From Magnolia sinica (Eukaryota > Streptophyta > Magnoliopsida > Magnoliales > Magnoliaceae): a DNA stretch of 64,000 nucleotides. A program made the position numbers and the translations under genes. The stretch spans positions 71,905,158 through 71,969,157 of the forward strand of contig NC_080583.1 of the NCBI RefSeq assembly GCF_029962835.1. The letters are read 5' to 3'. Positions 36,401 to 47,339 of this stretch are shown piece by piece. Positions within the stretch are counted from its first letter, which is position 1; each line of letters opens with the position of its first letter. The notes beneath the pieces were generated by a model. The model did no database searches and was not told the origin of the DNA. It worked only from the letters and a program-made list of their open reading frames with translations.

Positions 36401-37509
36401 GGTTACCTTTTTCTCCCTTTTTTTTTTTAGTACACACCCATGCCACTTGCCAACGTCCAGCGTCCAGGGACGCTGGACGGCATACACAGATGTATCATTG
36501 GGGTGGGTCCCACGTAGATGTGGCCCACCAACATATATGCATATAAATAATATATATACATTATATTATATATATAATACATATTATATTATATATATTA
36601 TATAAAATATAACATATATACATATATTTATATAAATACATTAGGTCCATCCAAACAATGGATGGTGTGGATCATTACCTGCAATAGAGTAGGCCACACC
36701 GTCTGGTGTAGATGGACGGGGTAGATGTAGCACATATTGGTGGGATCCACACCATTACAAAGAGGGAAAGAGAGAGATAAATGGAGATATACGGTGAGAT
36801 AGAGGAACCCCCGCCACTATGGGCCCTCTTGATTAGATCACATACATCCAAATGGGTCCCACCAACAAGTGGGCCCTAAAATTTAAAATAATGGAAAATC
36901 ACCCACCTTATCTTCCTTCTCCTTGCTCCCTTGGACTCCTTAGCTCCTTACCTTCACTTTTAATGGAGGATGATGGGGGATTAATGGTGTGGATGAGAGA
37001 TGAGAGGGTGTAGATGGAAGATGGAAGGTGGACCACACTTGAGAGGGAGATGGGAGCTTGGACGTTTGAGGCTTGGGGGTTGCTTGGAGAGATAAGAGAA
37101 ATGAGAGAGAGAGGGGTGATAAGGATGGGTGAGGTGAAAGGAATGGTGGACTTTTGGAAAAAGAGGGAATGGGTGTAGTACTTGATGTATGGGATGCATT
37201 AAATGTTGATTGATGGGACTTATTATGTAGAGATTCCCTCGAAATTCGCAACGCGCGGTGTTTCTTCGGAATAAACGCTGATCGGCATCTTCTTACCTGG
37301 GTATTGGTTCGGTGCGCAAGTCACGGCGTTGGAACCGCGGCGACAACGCGGTCGCTATGATACAACTTTTGGATTAAGCCGACGTCGGTGCACGGGACCT
37401 GGCTTAGGATCATGCGCAAACACCGAATAGTGTGCGAAGGTTGCCGAAATTTGACCGGAAGAACCGCGGATGCTAACGGAATGGTACGGATTAGGACACG
37501 GGTCTTACA
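33465..37509 (-). mobile_element. probable 4.0-kb solo LTR inside the array
   Basis: The interruption starts TGTCACGCCCCG and ends GGGTCTTACA (TG...CA), with GGTTT on both sides; inside a repeat array that duplication is weak evidence alone. Read on the minus strand it opens TGTAAGACCCG, like many plant gypsy LTRs. No internal domain, primer site or second LTR is present. It includes GGGCCC-rich sequence (34740-36000), an AT/TA-rich block (36540-36640) and no credible gene. Confidence 0.7.
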
Positions 37510-40500
37510 GGTTTAGGTTTAGGTTATAAGATATAGGTTTAGGGAATTGAGAATAGGTTAATGTTTAGGTTTAGGAAATCGGGATCAGGTTCGGGATCGA
37601 GTTTAGGTTTAGGTTAAGGAGTTGAAATTAGGATTAGGTGTAGGTTTAGGTCTAAGGATTTGAGAATACACTTAGGTTATAGGTTTAGGTTTAGGTTATA
37701 GATTTAGGTTTAGGTTAGGTTATAGGTTAAGGTTTAGGGAATTGAGAATAGGTTGAGGTTTAGGTTTAGGAAATCGGGTTCGGGTTCAGGATCAGGTTTA
37801 AGTTTGGGTTTTCAAGTTTAGGTTTAGGTTTAGGTTAGGAAGTTGAGATTAGGATTAGGTGTGGGTTTAGGTTTAGGGATTTAAGAATACATTTAGGTTT
37901 TAGGTTTAGGTTTAGGTTATAGGTTACAGGTTTAGGTTTAGGTTTAGGTCAAGGTTATAGGTTATAGGTTTAGGTTTCGGTTTAGGTTATAAGCTATAGG
38001 TTTAGGGAATTGAGAATAGGTTAAGGTTTAGGTTTAGGAAATCGGGTTCGGGTTCAGGATCGGGTTTAGGTTTGGGTTTTCAAGTTTAGGTTTAGGTTTA
38101 GGTTAGGGAGTTGAGATTAGGATTAGGTGTAGGTTCAGGTTTAGGGATTTGAGAATACATTTAGGTTTTAGGTTTAGGTTTAGGTTATAGGTTACAGGTT
38201 TAAGTTTAGGTTTAGGTTAAGGTTATGGTTTAGGTTTAGGTTCAGGTTATGGTTTAGGTTTAGGTTATAAGATATAGGTTTAGGGAATTGAGAATAGGTT
38301 AATGTTTAGGTTTTGGAAATCGGGATCGGGTTCGGGATCGGGTTTAGGTTTAGGTTAAGGAGTTGAGATTAGGATTACGTGTAGGTTTAGGTCTAAGGAT
38401 TTGAGAATACACTTAGGTTATAGGTTTAGGTTTAGGTTATAGATTTAGGTTTAGGTTAGGTTATAGGTTAAGGTTTAGGGAATTGAGAATAGGTTGAGGT
38501 TTAGGTTTAGGAAATCGGGTTCGGGTTCAGGATTAGGTTTAGGTTTGGGTTTTCAAGTTTATGTTTAGGTTTAGGTTAGGGAGTTGAGATTAGGATTAGG
38601 TGTATGTTTAGGTTTAGGGATTTGAGAATACATTTAGGTTTTAGGTTTAGGTTTAGGTTATAGGTTACAGGTTTAGGTTTAGGTTTAGGTCAAGGTTATA
38701 GGTTATAGGTTTAGGTTTAGGTTTAGGTATAGGTTTAGGTTTTGGTTTAGGTTATAAGCTATAGGTTTAAGGAATTGAGAATAGGTTAAGGTTTAGGTTT
38801 AGGAAATCGGGTTCGGGTTCGGGATCGGGTTTAGGTTTGGGTTTTCAAGTTTAGGTTTCGGTTTAGGTTATAAGCTATAGGTTTAAGGAATTGAGAATAG
38901 GTTAAGGTTTAGGTTTAGGAAATCGGGTTCGGGTTCGGGATCGGGTTTAGGTTTGGGTTTTCAAGTTTAGGTTTAGGTTTAGGTTAGGGAGTTGAGATTA
39001 GGATTAGGTGTAGGTTTAGGGATTTGAGAATACATTTAGGTTTTAGGTTTAGGTTTAGGTTATAGGTTACAGGTTTAAGTTTAGGTTTAGGTTTAGGTTT
39101 AGGTTTAGGTTTAGGTTATGGTTTAGGTTTAGGTTATAAGATATAGGTTTAGGGAATTGAGAATAGGTTAATGTTTGGGTTTAGAAAATCGAGATCGGGT
39201 TCGGGATCGGGTTTAGGTTTAGGTTAAGGAGTTGAGATTAGGATTAGGTGTAAGTTTAGGTCTAAGGATTTGAGAATACACTTAGGTTATAGGTTTAGGT
39301 TTAGGTTATAGATTTAGGTTTAGGTTAGGTTATAGGTTAAGGTTTAGGGAATTGAGAATAGTTTGAGGTTTAGGTTTAGGAAATCGGGTTCAGGTTCAAG
39401 ATCAGGTTTAGGTTTGGGTTTTCAAGTTTAGGTTTAGGTTTAGGTTAGGGAGTTGAGATTAGGATTAGGTGTAGGTTTAGGGATTTGAGAATACATTTAG
39501 GTTTTAGGTTTAGGTTTAGGTTATAGGTTACAGGTTTAAGTTTAGGTTTAGGTTTAGGTTTAGGTTTAGGTTTAGGTTATGGTTTAGGTTTAGGTTATAA
39601 GATATAGGTTTAGGGAATTGAGAATAGGTTAATGTTTGGGTTTAGAAAATCGAGATCGGGTTCGGGATCGGGTTTAGGTTTAGGTTAAGGAGTTGAGATT
39701 AGGATTAGGTGTAAGTTTAGGTCTAAGGATTTGAGAATACACTTAGGTTATAGGTTTAGGTTTAGGTTATAGATTTAGGTTTAGGTTAGGTTATAGGTTA
39801 AGGTTTAGGGAATTGAGAATAGTTTGAGGTTTAGGTTTAGGAAATCGGGTTCAGGTTCAAGATCAGGTTTAGGTTTAGGTTTAGGTTAGGGAGTTGAGAT
39901 TAGGATTAGGTGTAGGTTTAGGTTTGGGGATTTGAGAATACATTTAGGTTTTAGGTTTATGTTTAGGTTATAGGTTATAGGTTTAGGTTAAGGTATAGGT
40001 TTAGGTTTCGGTTTAGGTTATAAGCTATAGGTTTAGCGAATTGAGAATGGGTTAAGGTTTAGGTTTAGGAAATCGGGTTCGGGATTTGAGAATAGGTTTA
40101 GGTTATAGGTTTTGGTTAAAGTTATATGTTAAGGTTAAGGTTATAGGTTTAGGTTTATGTTAAGGTTATATGTTTAGGTTTAGGTTAGGTTATAGGTTTT
40201 TGGTTAAGGTTTAGGTTATAGTTATAGGTTTTGGGATTTGAGAATAGGTTTAGCTTATAAGTATAGGTTTAGGCTAGGTTATAGGTTAAGGTTTAGGTTT
40301 AGGAAATCGGGTTCGGGTTCAGGATCGGGTTTAGGTTTGGGTTTTCAAGTTTAGGTTTAAGTTTAGGTTAGGGAGTTGAGATTAGGATTAGGTGTAGGTT
40401 TAGGTTTAGGGATTTGAGAATACATTAGGTTTTAGGTTTAGGTTTAGGTTATAGGTTATAGGTTTAGGTTTAGGTTTAGGTTTGGTTTTGGTTTTAATTT

Positions 40501-41868
40501 AGGTTATAGGTTATAAGTTTAGGTTAAGGTTTAGGGAAAAGTAATAGGTTTTGATTTATGTTATAGGTTATAGGCTTAGGTTTTAGGTTTAGGTTTAGGT
40601 TTTGATTTATGTTATAGGTTATAGGTTTAGGTTAAGGTTTAGGTTTAGGTTATAGGTTTTGGGATTTGAGAATGGGTTTGTGTTTAGGTTATAGGTTTTG
40701 GTTATAGGTTATAAGTTTAGGTTAAGGTTTATGTTTAGGTTATAGGTTTTGGGATTTGAGAATGGATTCGGGTTTAGGTTATAGGTTTTGGTTTTGGTTT
40801 ACGTTATAGGTTTTGGGATTTGAGAATGGGTTCGGGTTTAGGTTATAAGTTTTGGTTTTGGTTAAGGTTTAGCGTATAGGTTTTTGGATTTGAGAATGGG
40901 TAATGGTTTAGGTTTAGAAAATCGGGTTCAGGTTCGGGATTGGGTTTAAGTTTGAGTTTTCAAATTTATGTTTAGATTTAGGTTAGGGAGTTAAGATTAG
41001 GATTAGGTGTAGGTTTAGCTTTAGGGAATTGAGTTTAGCTTATAGGTTTAGGGAAAGCTTAGGTTTAGGTTATAGGTTTTGGGATTTGGGAATAGTTTTA
41101 GGTTATAAGTATAGGTTTAGGTTAGATTATAGGTTAAGGTTTAGGGATTTGAGTTTAGGCTATAGGTTTAGGTTTAGGGAATTGAGTTTAGGTTATAGGT
41201 TTAGGGAAAGGTTAGGTTTAGGTTATAAGTTTTGGGATTTGAGAATAGTTTTAGGTTATAAGTATAGGTTTAGGTTAGGTTATAAGTTAAGGTTTAGGGA
41301 TTTGAGTTTAGGTTATAGGATTAGGATTAGGTTTAGGTTATAGGTTATAGGTTTAGGTTTAGGTTTAGGTTTAGGTTTAGATTATGGGTTATAGGATTTG
41401 AGAATGCGTTCGGGTTTAGGATATAGGTCTTGGTTTTGGTTATATGTTTTGATTTAGGTTTAGGTTATAGGTTTAGGTTTTAGGTTAAGGTTATAGGTTT
41501 AGGTTAAGGTTTAGGTTTAGGTTTAGGTTTAGGTTTAGGTTAAGGTTATAGGTATAGGTTAAGGTTTAGGTTTAGGTTTAGGTTTAGGTTATAAGATATA
41601 GGTTTAGGGAATTGAGAATAGGTTAAGGTTAAGGTTTAGGTTTGGGTTCAGGATTGGGTTTATGTTTGGGTTTTCAAGTTTAGGTATAGGTTTAGGTTAG
41701 GGAGTTAAGATTAGGATTAAGTGTAGGTTTATGTTTAGAGATTTGAGAATACATTTAGGTTTTAGGTTTAGGTTTAGGTTTTAGGTTAAGGTTTAGGTTT
41801 AGGTTAAGGTTGAGGTTTAGGTTATAGGTTAAGGTTTTAGGTCATAAGTTTTGGTTTAGGTTAAGGGT
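37510..41868 (+). repeat. telomere-like TTTAGG array, part B
   Basis: Same hexamer and higher-order unit as 29841-33464. Some stretches are near-identical duplicates of each other, for example around 39000-39400 and 39470-39860. Toward 40100-41860 the order decays into TTATAGG/TTTTGGGATTTGAGAAT variants. Open frames here encode only repetitive Tyr-Arg-Phe peptides. Confidence 0.93.
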
Positions 41869-41879
41869 ATGGTCCCTAC

Positions 41880-42550
41880 AAATACAAATATAAACACGGC
41901 CATCCGGCGCAAATGGTCAGGCCCTTCCAATGCTGTCCATAAAAAATGGACAGCTTTATCCTGGTCATAATAGCGGTTCCCTCTTTCCAGGGAACCCCGC
42001 TCTTTCGAATAGCTCCGACGCACATCCGGGTCTGCTCCATTAATTTCGATCAAATACATAAACACGGCATGTCCAAATGGCCAGGCCCCTCCAATACTGT
42101 CCATAGGAAATGGACAGCTTCATCATGGTCATAACAGCGGTTCCCACCTTCAAGGGACCCCCGCTCAACATCCGGATAGCTCCGACACACATCTGGGTCT
42201 GCTCCATCAATTTCGAGTTAATACATAAACATGGCCTGTCCAAATGATCAAGCCACTCCAATGCTGTCCATAGGAAATGGACAACTTCATCATGGTCATA
42301 ACAGCGGTTCCCACCTTCCAGGGACCCCCGCTCAACATCCGGATAACTCTGACGCACATCCGGGTCTGCTCCATCAATTTCGATTAAATACATAAACATG
42401 GACTGTCCAAACGGCCAGGCCACTCCAATGCTATCCATAGGAAATGGACAACTTCATCATGGTCATAACAGCGGTTCCCACCTTCTAAGGACCCCTGCTC
42501 AGCATCCAGATAGCTCCGACGCACATCCGGGTCTGCTCCATCAATTTCGA
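41880..42550. repeat. 167-bp tandem repeat, four copies
   Basis: The word TCTGCTCCAT recurs at 42031, 42198, 42365 and 42532, a constant 167-bp spacing. Each unit also has GGACAGCTTCATC..GGTCATAA..AGCGGTTCCC and GACCCC(C/T)GCTC. The period is not a multiple of three, so overlapping open frames on both strands are not taken as genes. Confidence 0.9.
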
Positions 42551-42751
42551 GCTAATACATTGAAAAACAACATAATTATATCTAAAAGCATCTGGATACC
42601 TAGAGAAGGCCTCCCATATTCGTATTGTTGGTTACTCATCCCTTTGTCTATAAGCCACAATCGACCAACACTTTCTATTGCTACCTGTACTCTGAAACCA
42701 ACACAAATATAACTGGGAAACAATATAAGGAATAAGAAAAAATGAATTTAC

Positions 42752-42813
42752 CTGTACACATCATTAAATGTTTCCTTATAAGGAGGTGATATTATATCTT
42801 TGATAGCCACAAC
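42752..42813 (-). pseudogene. captured MAP-kinase exon fragment
   Basis: A 62-bp exon-like piece between AG and GT encodes VVAIKDIISPP then YKETFNDVY. This matches the plant MAPK stretch AIKDII.PP....FNDVY near the end of the N lobe. The acceptor sits where plant MAPK exon 2 begins (from memory of the family), while the donor cuts the exon short before ELMDTDLH. No other kinase motif was found nearby, so this is a fragment and not a gene. Confidence 0.65.
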
Positions 42814-43076
42814 CTGTATGACAGAGAAAAATGCAACTGATACAGTCTGTTACAATTCAAAGAAGAAAAAAGATTTGTGGTTGCACCAATATTCTAGGAC
42901 ATTACGAACGGCTGCCTACATACCCAAAAAGTCAGATTGGGATCAAGCCACTACGTAGTTCTTTTTAATTAACCCAAGTTACTAAAGGTCATAAATTTCA
43001 TATTTAACAAAGTATCATTAAACATCGTCTCAAATCGTTTCTGGTTGGTGCATTTAAAAAAATTCAAATACACGTT

Positions 43077-43255
43077 TGGGTTTAGGTTTGGGTTTTCAAG
43101 TTTAGGTTTAGGTTTAGGTTAGGGAGTTGAGATTAGGATTAGGTGTAGGTTTAGATTTAGGGATTTGAGAATACATTTAGGTTTTAGGTTTAAGTTTAGG
43201 TTTTAGGTTATAAGTTAAGGTTTAGGTTTTAGGTTTAGGTTAAGGTTAGGTTTAG
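43077..43255 (+). repeat. short TTTAGG array fragment
   Basis: About 180 bp with the same higher-order words (GTTGAGATTAGGATTAGG, GGGATTTGAGAATACATTT) as the main arrays, separated from them by the 167-bp repeat and the kinase fragment. Confidence 0.9.
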
Positions 43256-44080
43256 TACAGTACATGTACATCAAGAAAACATTTACTAAATAAAAAATTT
43301 TCAATTTATCAGTAAGGTCCAATTTATTAGTCAGATACATCCAGCTAGACCAAATACTGCTTCTTTTTTTCTAGATTGAAACAGGGTAGATAGTTGATGA
43401 TCTTTTCATATATAACCAATGTGACATATGGAGAGATGGACTTACAATTATGCCATGTGCCTCACTCAGACATCTCCTAACAAATTTTCTTTCTAATACA
43501 ACAAAAAAGCTCATCACTTGTCCATCCTCTGTTCATGAAACAAAATGAAGGTTCTTCTTGAAACAATGCTGGGTTTCAAAATCAATTTGAAAACACTATA
43601 TATAAGCGTGTTTTGCATAAATGATAAAAGCCATATATATAAGATCTTAATGTCACCAAAGAATATATCAAAATCAATTTGAAGGCATTGTGGATAAGTG
43701 CATTTTGCAGATAAGTATGATAAAAGGGTGTGAAATACCTACAGAGACTGTCCAGACATCACACGAACATATCATGACAGTTTTACATTCAAATAAACCA
43801 TTCCATTCATCCATCATATAGATGGATCTCAACTATAGCTAGTAATGAAGGCATGCACATTCAGTTCCAAGTAATCATATACAACAAATATATAGGAGAC
43901 CATATGTACCTGCATATAACATAGTGGTAAGAGTAATGGAAAAGAAGTAAAACTAGTAATTAGCAATCCCATGAAATAGGACACCCTTCTACAACATAAA
44001 AACTCACTTTCTTTTATAAGAAAGTGTGTGTGAGATACAGAGATAGGATATATACCCTAGAGAGCGAGAGAGAGGTTTAC

Positions 44081-44308
44081 CTTGAGAACTGCTATAAACA
44101 TCTCCCTTAAACTGCACTTCCTGAACCAACGGACACTCACACACCCTTCCACGGAATGTATCCTGAAGAAACAAAGCAACTATCAGCATACATGGAAACA
44201 TCTCAACTTGTATGCTGGGCTAATTGTACCCTTTAATACCTTGCAACCAGTAATGTTGGCAACCTCGTCTTCCCAACAACCACCATTATAGTTCAAACAC
44301 TCATTTTT
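44081..44308 (-). pseudogene. captured vacuolar sorting receptor exons (EGF-like region)
   Basis: Two exon-like pieces with AG/GT borders. 44308-44240 reads KNECLNYNGGCWEDEVAN and ITGCK. 44162-44081 reads DTFRGRVCECPLVQ then EVQFKGDVYSSSQ. They match the plant VSR/BP-80 pattern NECLDNNGGCW...ACKDTFRGR.C.CP...GV.F.GDGY. The phases join (K to D). The GDGY motif is changed to GDVY and a following Cys is lost. The protease-associated domain, transmembrane segment and tail are not recognisable, so this is a fragment. Confidence 0.75.
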
Positions 44309-44595
44309 CTGAATTTTATGAACTGACACCATTCATTTGAAAATTTAGCTGAAAATAAAATATAAAAACAATAGAAAATGAGATGCAAAAAATCTGATCT
44401 AAGGCATGCATTTGTACATTTAATGATTCTACATGTATTCCAACCATCCACACTCAAAAGAAGAAGAAAATTTTGGTAAGCTTCTTTCAAACTTAAAATC
44501 TTGGTAAGCTTCTTTTGAGAACTATATCTGAAACTCCAGAAAAGAACTTCCTAAAAGAATTTTAGAAAACTCCACCAAGAACTATTTATCTGGAT

Positions 44596-44838
44596 CTATG
44601 AAAGAACCAAAAAAGAGAGATCATGACCATCTAGTTCCCTAGAAAGCATGAAACAACTCACAATGCCATTCCCTTCAAAATATGGGTGCTTTGAATAATC
44701 CAGTGGGCTATGTTGTCTGATGGAATTTGTAGTCATAAGATGTGAAGACTTTGAAAAAAGGCTGCCGGAAGTGATAGATGATAGATGGAGTAGGATATAA
44801 AGGAAACTGAAAGTTTTCATAAAGAATCTGGTTCCCAT
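44596..44838 (-). pseudogene. possible decayed first exon of the same VSR
   Basis: An 80-codon frame starting with a signal-peptide-like stretch (MKTFSFLYILLHLSSITSG) followed by FSKSSHLMTTNSI. This weakly resembles the N terminus of plant VSRs (RFVVEKSSL.VTSP.SI). Its position just upstream of the VSR EGF-like exons on the same strand supports the link. Similarity is by eye and low. Confidence 0.35.
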
Positions 44839-45585
44839 GCATCATCTACCTCTCATATACCAATCTCCCATATAAGAATATACTCAGTTAATTAATACTC
44901 ATGCACCAACATTGATCATGGACTAGTTGCAAATGAAAGGTTAGCAAATATGAGAAGCATATGAGAAATAGCTGCATGTTGAACACATTGAATATGCAAA
45001 TTTTAGCATGATAAATTTATCATGGTCGATAACTTCAAATCACCCACACAATCAAAAGCTTATCTTAAGACCATAGCAGCTAGTAAATTCCTTCAATCTC
45101 ATGCTGTCAATAAATTTTAGTTTTTTAAAATCGCTGTTTAGATAAAATTACATGCTCCATTCCATTGTTATTCATTCATCATTTTGATTAAAAAAATTGA
45201 GACCCATATTTTGAACTGTAATTGTACATAACAATTGGAAGTTGAAAGAGGCCCAAATATAACAATGATGATACTTTGAATTGAGTGGGCCCCCAAATAA
45301 ATAGACCAGTCTCCTCAAATTGCACAGATTGGATTATCCTACAGATCCAATTGGCGAGCTTTTCCAATGCTGTAATCCATTTAGAACTCATCAGATAGGA
45401 TAGATAAGACAACCCAATTGGTGATATCATCTACAGAGGCCCGACCACAGTAGAATCCATCCCACAAACGGTTCAGGTGCTAATGGTGTCCAATGCAAGT
45501 GTAGTGCAGCAGTCATGGAAATTCATGCCATGCAATCCAACCAGATTTTGTCTAATTTAAAATACCATAGTTCGAGTGAACTCAC

Positions 45586-46180
45586 AATCATTGATGCCGG
45601 CAAGGGCCATCAAGCAAAAAATAACTTCTCACTCCTCTACATCCTGAAGGGCCCTCGCATATGCCTCATCACTATCAAACGCTGACGGGTCGATCTCCAC
45701 ACCCAATTCATCCTCACTCGGGGCCCGTCCATGCACATCGAATGCATCTTCACGATCATCAATGCTCCCAGCATCATTCCCATCATCATTCGGATCATCA
45801 CCAGCTTCAGCTTCATAAACATAACTACCACTATCAGAACTTCCATAACCACTTCCATCACCGCCATTCATTCTAAGCATCATATACGCCCTTTCCTGGC
45901 CCATAAGCAACAAAACCCAATCAACAAAAAAGACAGAGAATGAAAGAAGGAGCTGATTCAAGAAAACCCAAACCCTAAACAGAATAACGGATCGAACCTA
46001 TTCTTGAAGTGTACGGGCAAGGGCCAGATCGGCATCAACTTGGCTGAGGCTGGTGAAGGGCGCGCGGGAAGGCTGTCGAGATGAGGGGATGGATTCGGGT
46101 TCCGGTTCGGACTCGGAGTTAGGGTTAGGGTTTTCTTCGTTGGGTTTGTTGCCATGGTTAGATTCTTTGGCGTTCTCCAT
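45586..46180 (-). pseudogene. captured 5' part of a BIG BROTHER-related E3 ligase gene, two nonsense codons
   Basis: Exon 1 (46180-45998) encodes an acidic Ser/Glu/Pro-rich start ending QVDADLALARTLQE. Exon 2 (45895-45586) begins ERAYMMLRMN and ends SDEAYARALQDVEE..LMALAGIND. This pattern fits the N-terminal half of plant BIG BROTHER-related RING E3 ligases. The last codon of exon 1 is TAG where relatives appear to have Gln. A TGA stands where Arg (CGA) is expected after DVEE. Both fit single C-to-T changes. The RING-H2 exons are absent. A CT-rich leader (46260-46310, minus strand) may be the original 5' UTR. Introns keep GT-AG ends. Confidence 0.65.
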
Positions 46181-46512
46181 GTAGATAAGAAAAGAGAGAA
46201 GAGAACCCTAAAGCTTGGATCAGAGAAAGAGATCGAAGGAGATGTGGGTTAGGGAACGGAGAGAGAGAGTGAGAGTGAGAGCGAGAGCGAGAGCGAGAGA
46301 GAGATTTGGGATTTGGGGGTTTTTTTGGGCGCGGCTCTATTTTTGAGCGCGCGCCCAAATTTAGGTCGTGATCAGTCCGGGCTCTGTGGGCCCTACCATG
46401 ATGCGTGTCAAACATCTACCCTATCAGTCAGATGCACCATCCCATGGTGGGCCCAGGGATTAAAAATCAAATCAATCTATTACTTGTGTGAGCCACACCA
46501 CATACAAAAGTT

Positions 46513-47186
46513 GAGAGGGGTTACCCTCCATTAAAACATTCATAACTATTTTTTGGGCCCACTGAGATGTGATTCACAAATCCAGCCCATCCATTATGTG
46601 TGTGCCACTTGGATGAGGGATCATATCAAGTTTCAAACGCATCCAAATTTCAGGTGGGGCCCACCAAGTGCTTTTATATGTTTTAGGCATGTCTTCACAT
46701 GATTTTAGATGGTATGGCCCCTCGGAGTTCCATATACGGCTGATTTTTGGGATATCCCATAATTTAAAAGGGACCCATCAAATGCACGGTGTTGATGTTT
46801 GACACATGTCATGGTGGGGCCCACACAGCTTGACCTCATGGGGACGGCTTGGATTAAACACAAAGGTCAAGCTGTGTGGGCCCCACCATAACATGTGTCA
46901 AACATCAACACCGTGCATTTGATGGACCCCCTTTAAATTATGGGATATCCCAAAAATTAGCCGTATACGGAACTTAGGTGAGCCATACCATTTAAAATCA
47001 TGTGAAGAAATGCCTACAACATATAAAAGCACTTGGTGGGGCCCACCTAAAATTTTTATGCATTTGAAACTTGGTCTGACTCCTCATCCAAGTGGGACAC
47101 ACATAATGGATGGGCTAGATTTGTGAACCACATCTCGGTGGGCTTAACAAATGATTTTGAATATTTTAATGGAGGGTAACTCCTCT
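46513..47186. repeat. long inverted repeat (hairpin) of the GGGCCCACC family
   Basis: Two arms of about 320 bp, centre near 46850. GGGGTTACCCTCCATTAAAA (left) pairs with its complement at 47160-47180. GTGATTCACAAATCC pairs with the complement at 47117-47133. GGGGCCCACACAGCTTGACC (46815) pairs with GGTCAAGCTGTGTGGGCCCC (46862). The arms are imperfect, so a transcript would form a miRNA- or siRNA-like hairpin. The arm sequence also occurs singly at 35735-35990, 47380-47500 and 48780-49060. Confidence 0.85.
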
Positions 47187-47339
47187 TTTTGGGATCAAGC
47201 CATAAAATCATCAGTAAAAATGGATGAACGGATAGGATGAAACACATACATTGACCTCCAGCCATGGGGCCCACAGAGCATCATCCAACATGTTCATAAT
47301 ATCAAAAAAATATGAATGAAGGGAAAACACAAACATCAG

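Noticed and set aside
36940..37251. Pro/Ser-rich minus-strand frame
   Set aside because: Purine-rich low-complexity DNA near the end of the LTR-like segment; no domain or splice support.
41029..41343. 104-codon frame of repeated Tyr-Arg-Phe/Leu-Gly peptides
   Set aside because: It is simply the TTTAGG array read in a frame free of stops.
42398..42712. 104-codon plus-strand frame next to the 167-bp repeats
   Set aside because: The repeat period is not a multiple of three and competing frames exist on the minus strand; no family recognised.
45661..45943. His-rich plus-strand frames
   Set aside because: Antisense of the acidic region of the E3-ligase fragment, whose minus-strand reading matches a known family pattern.
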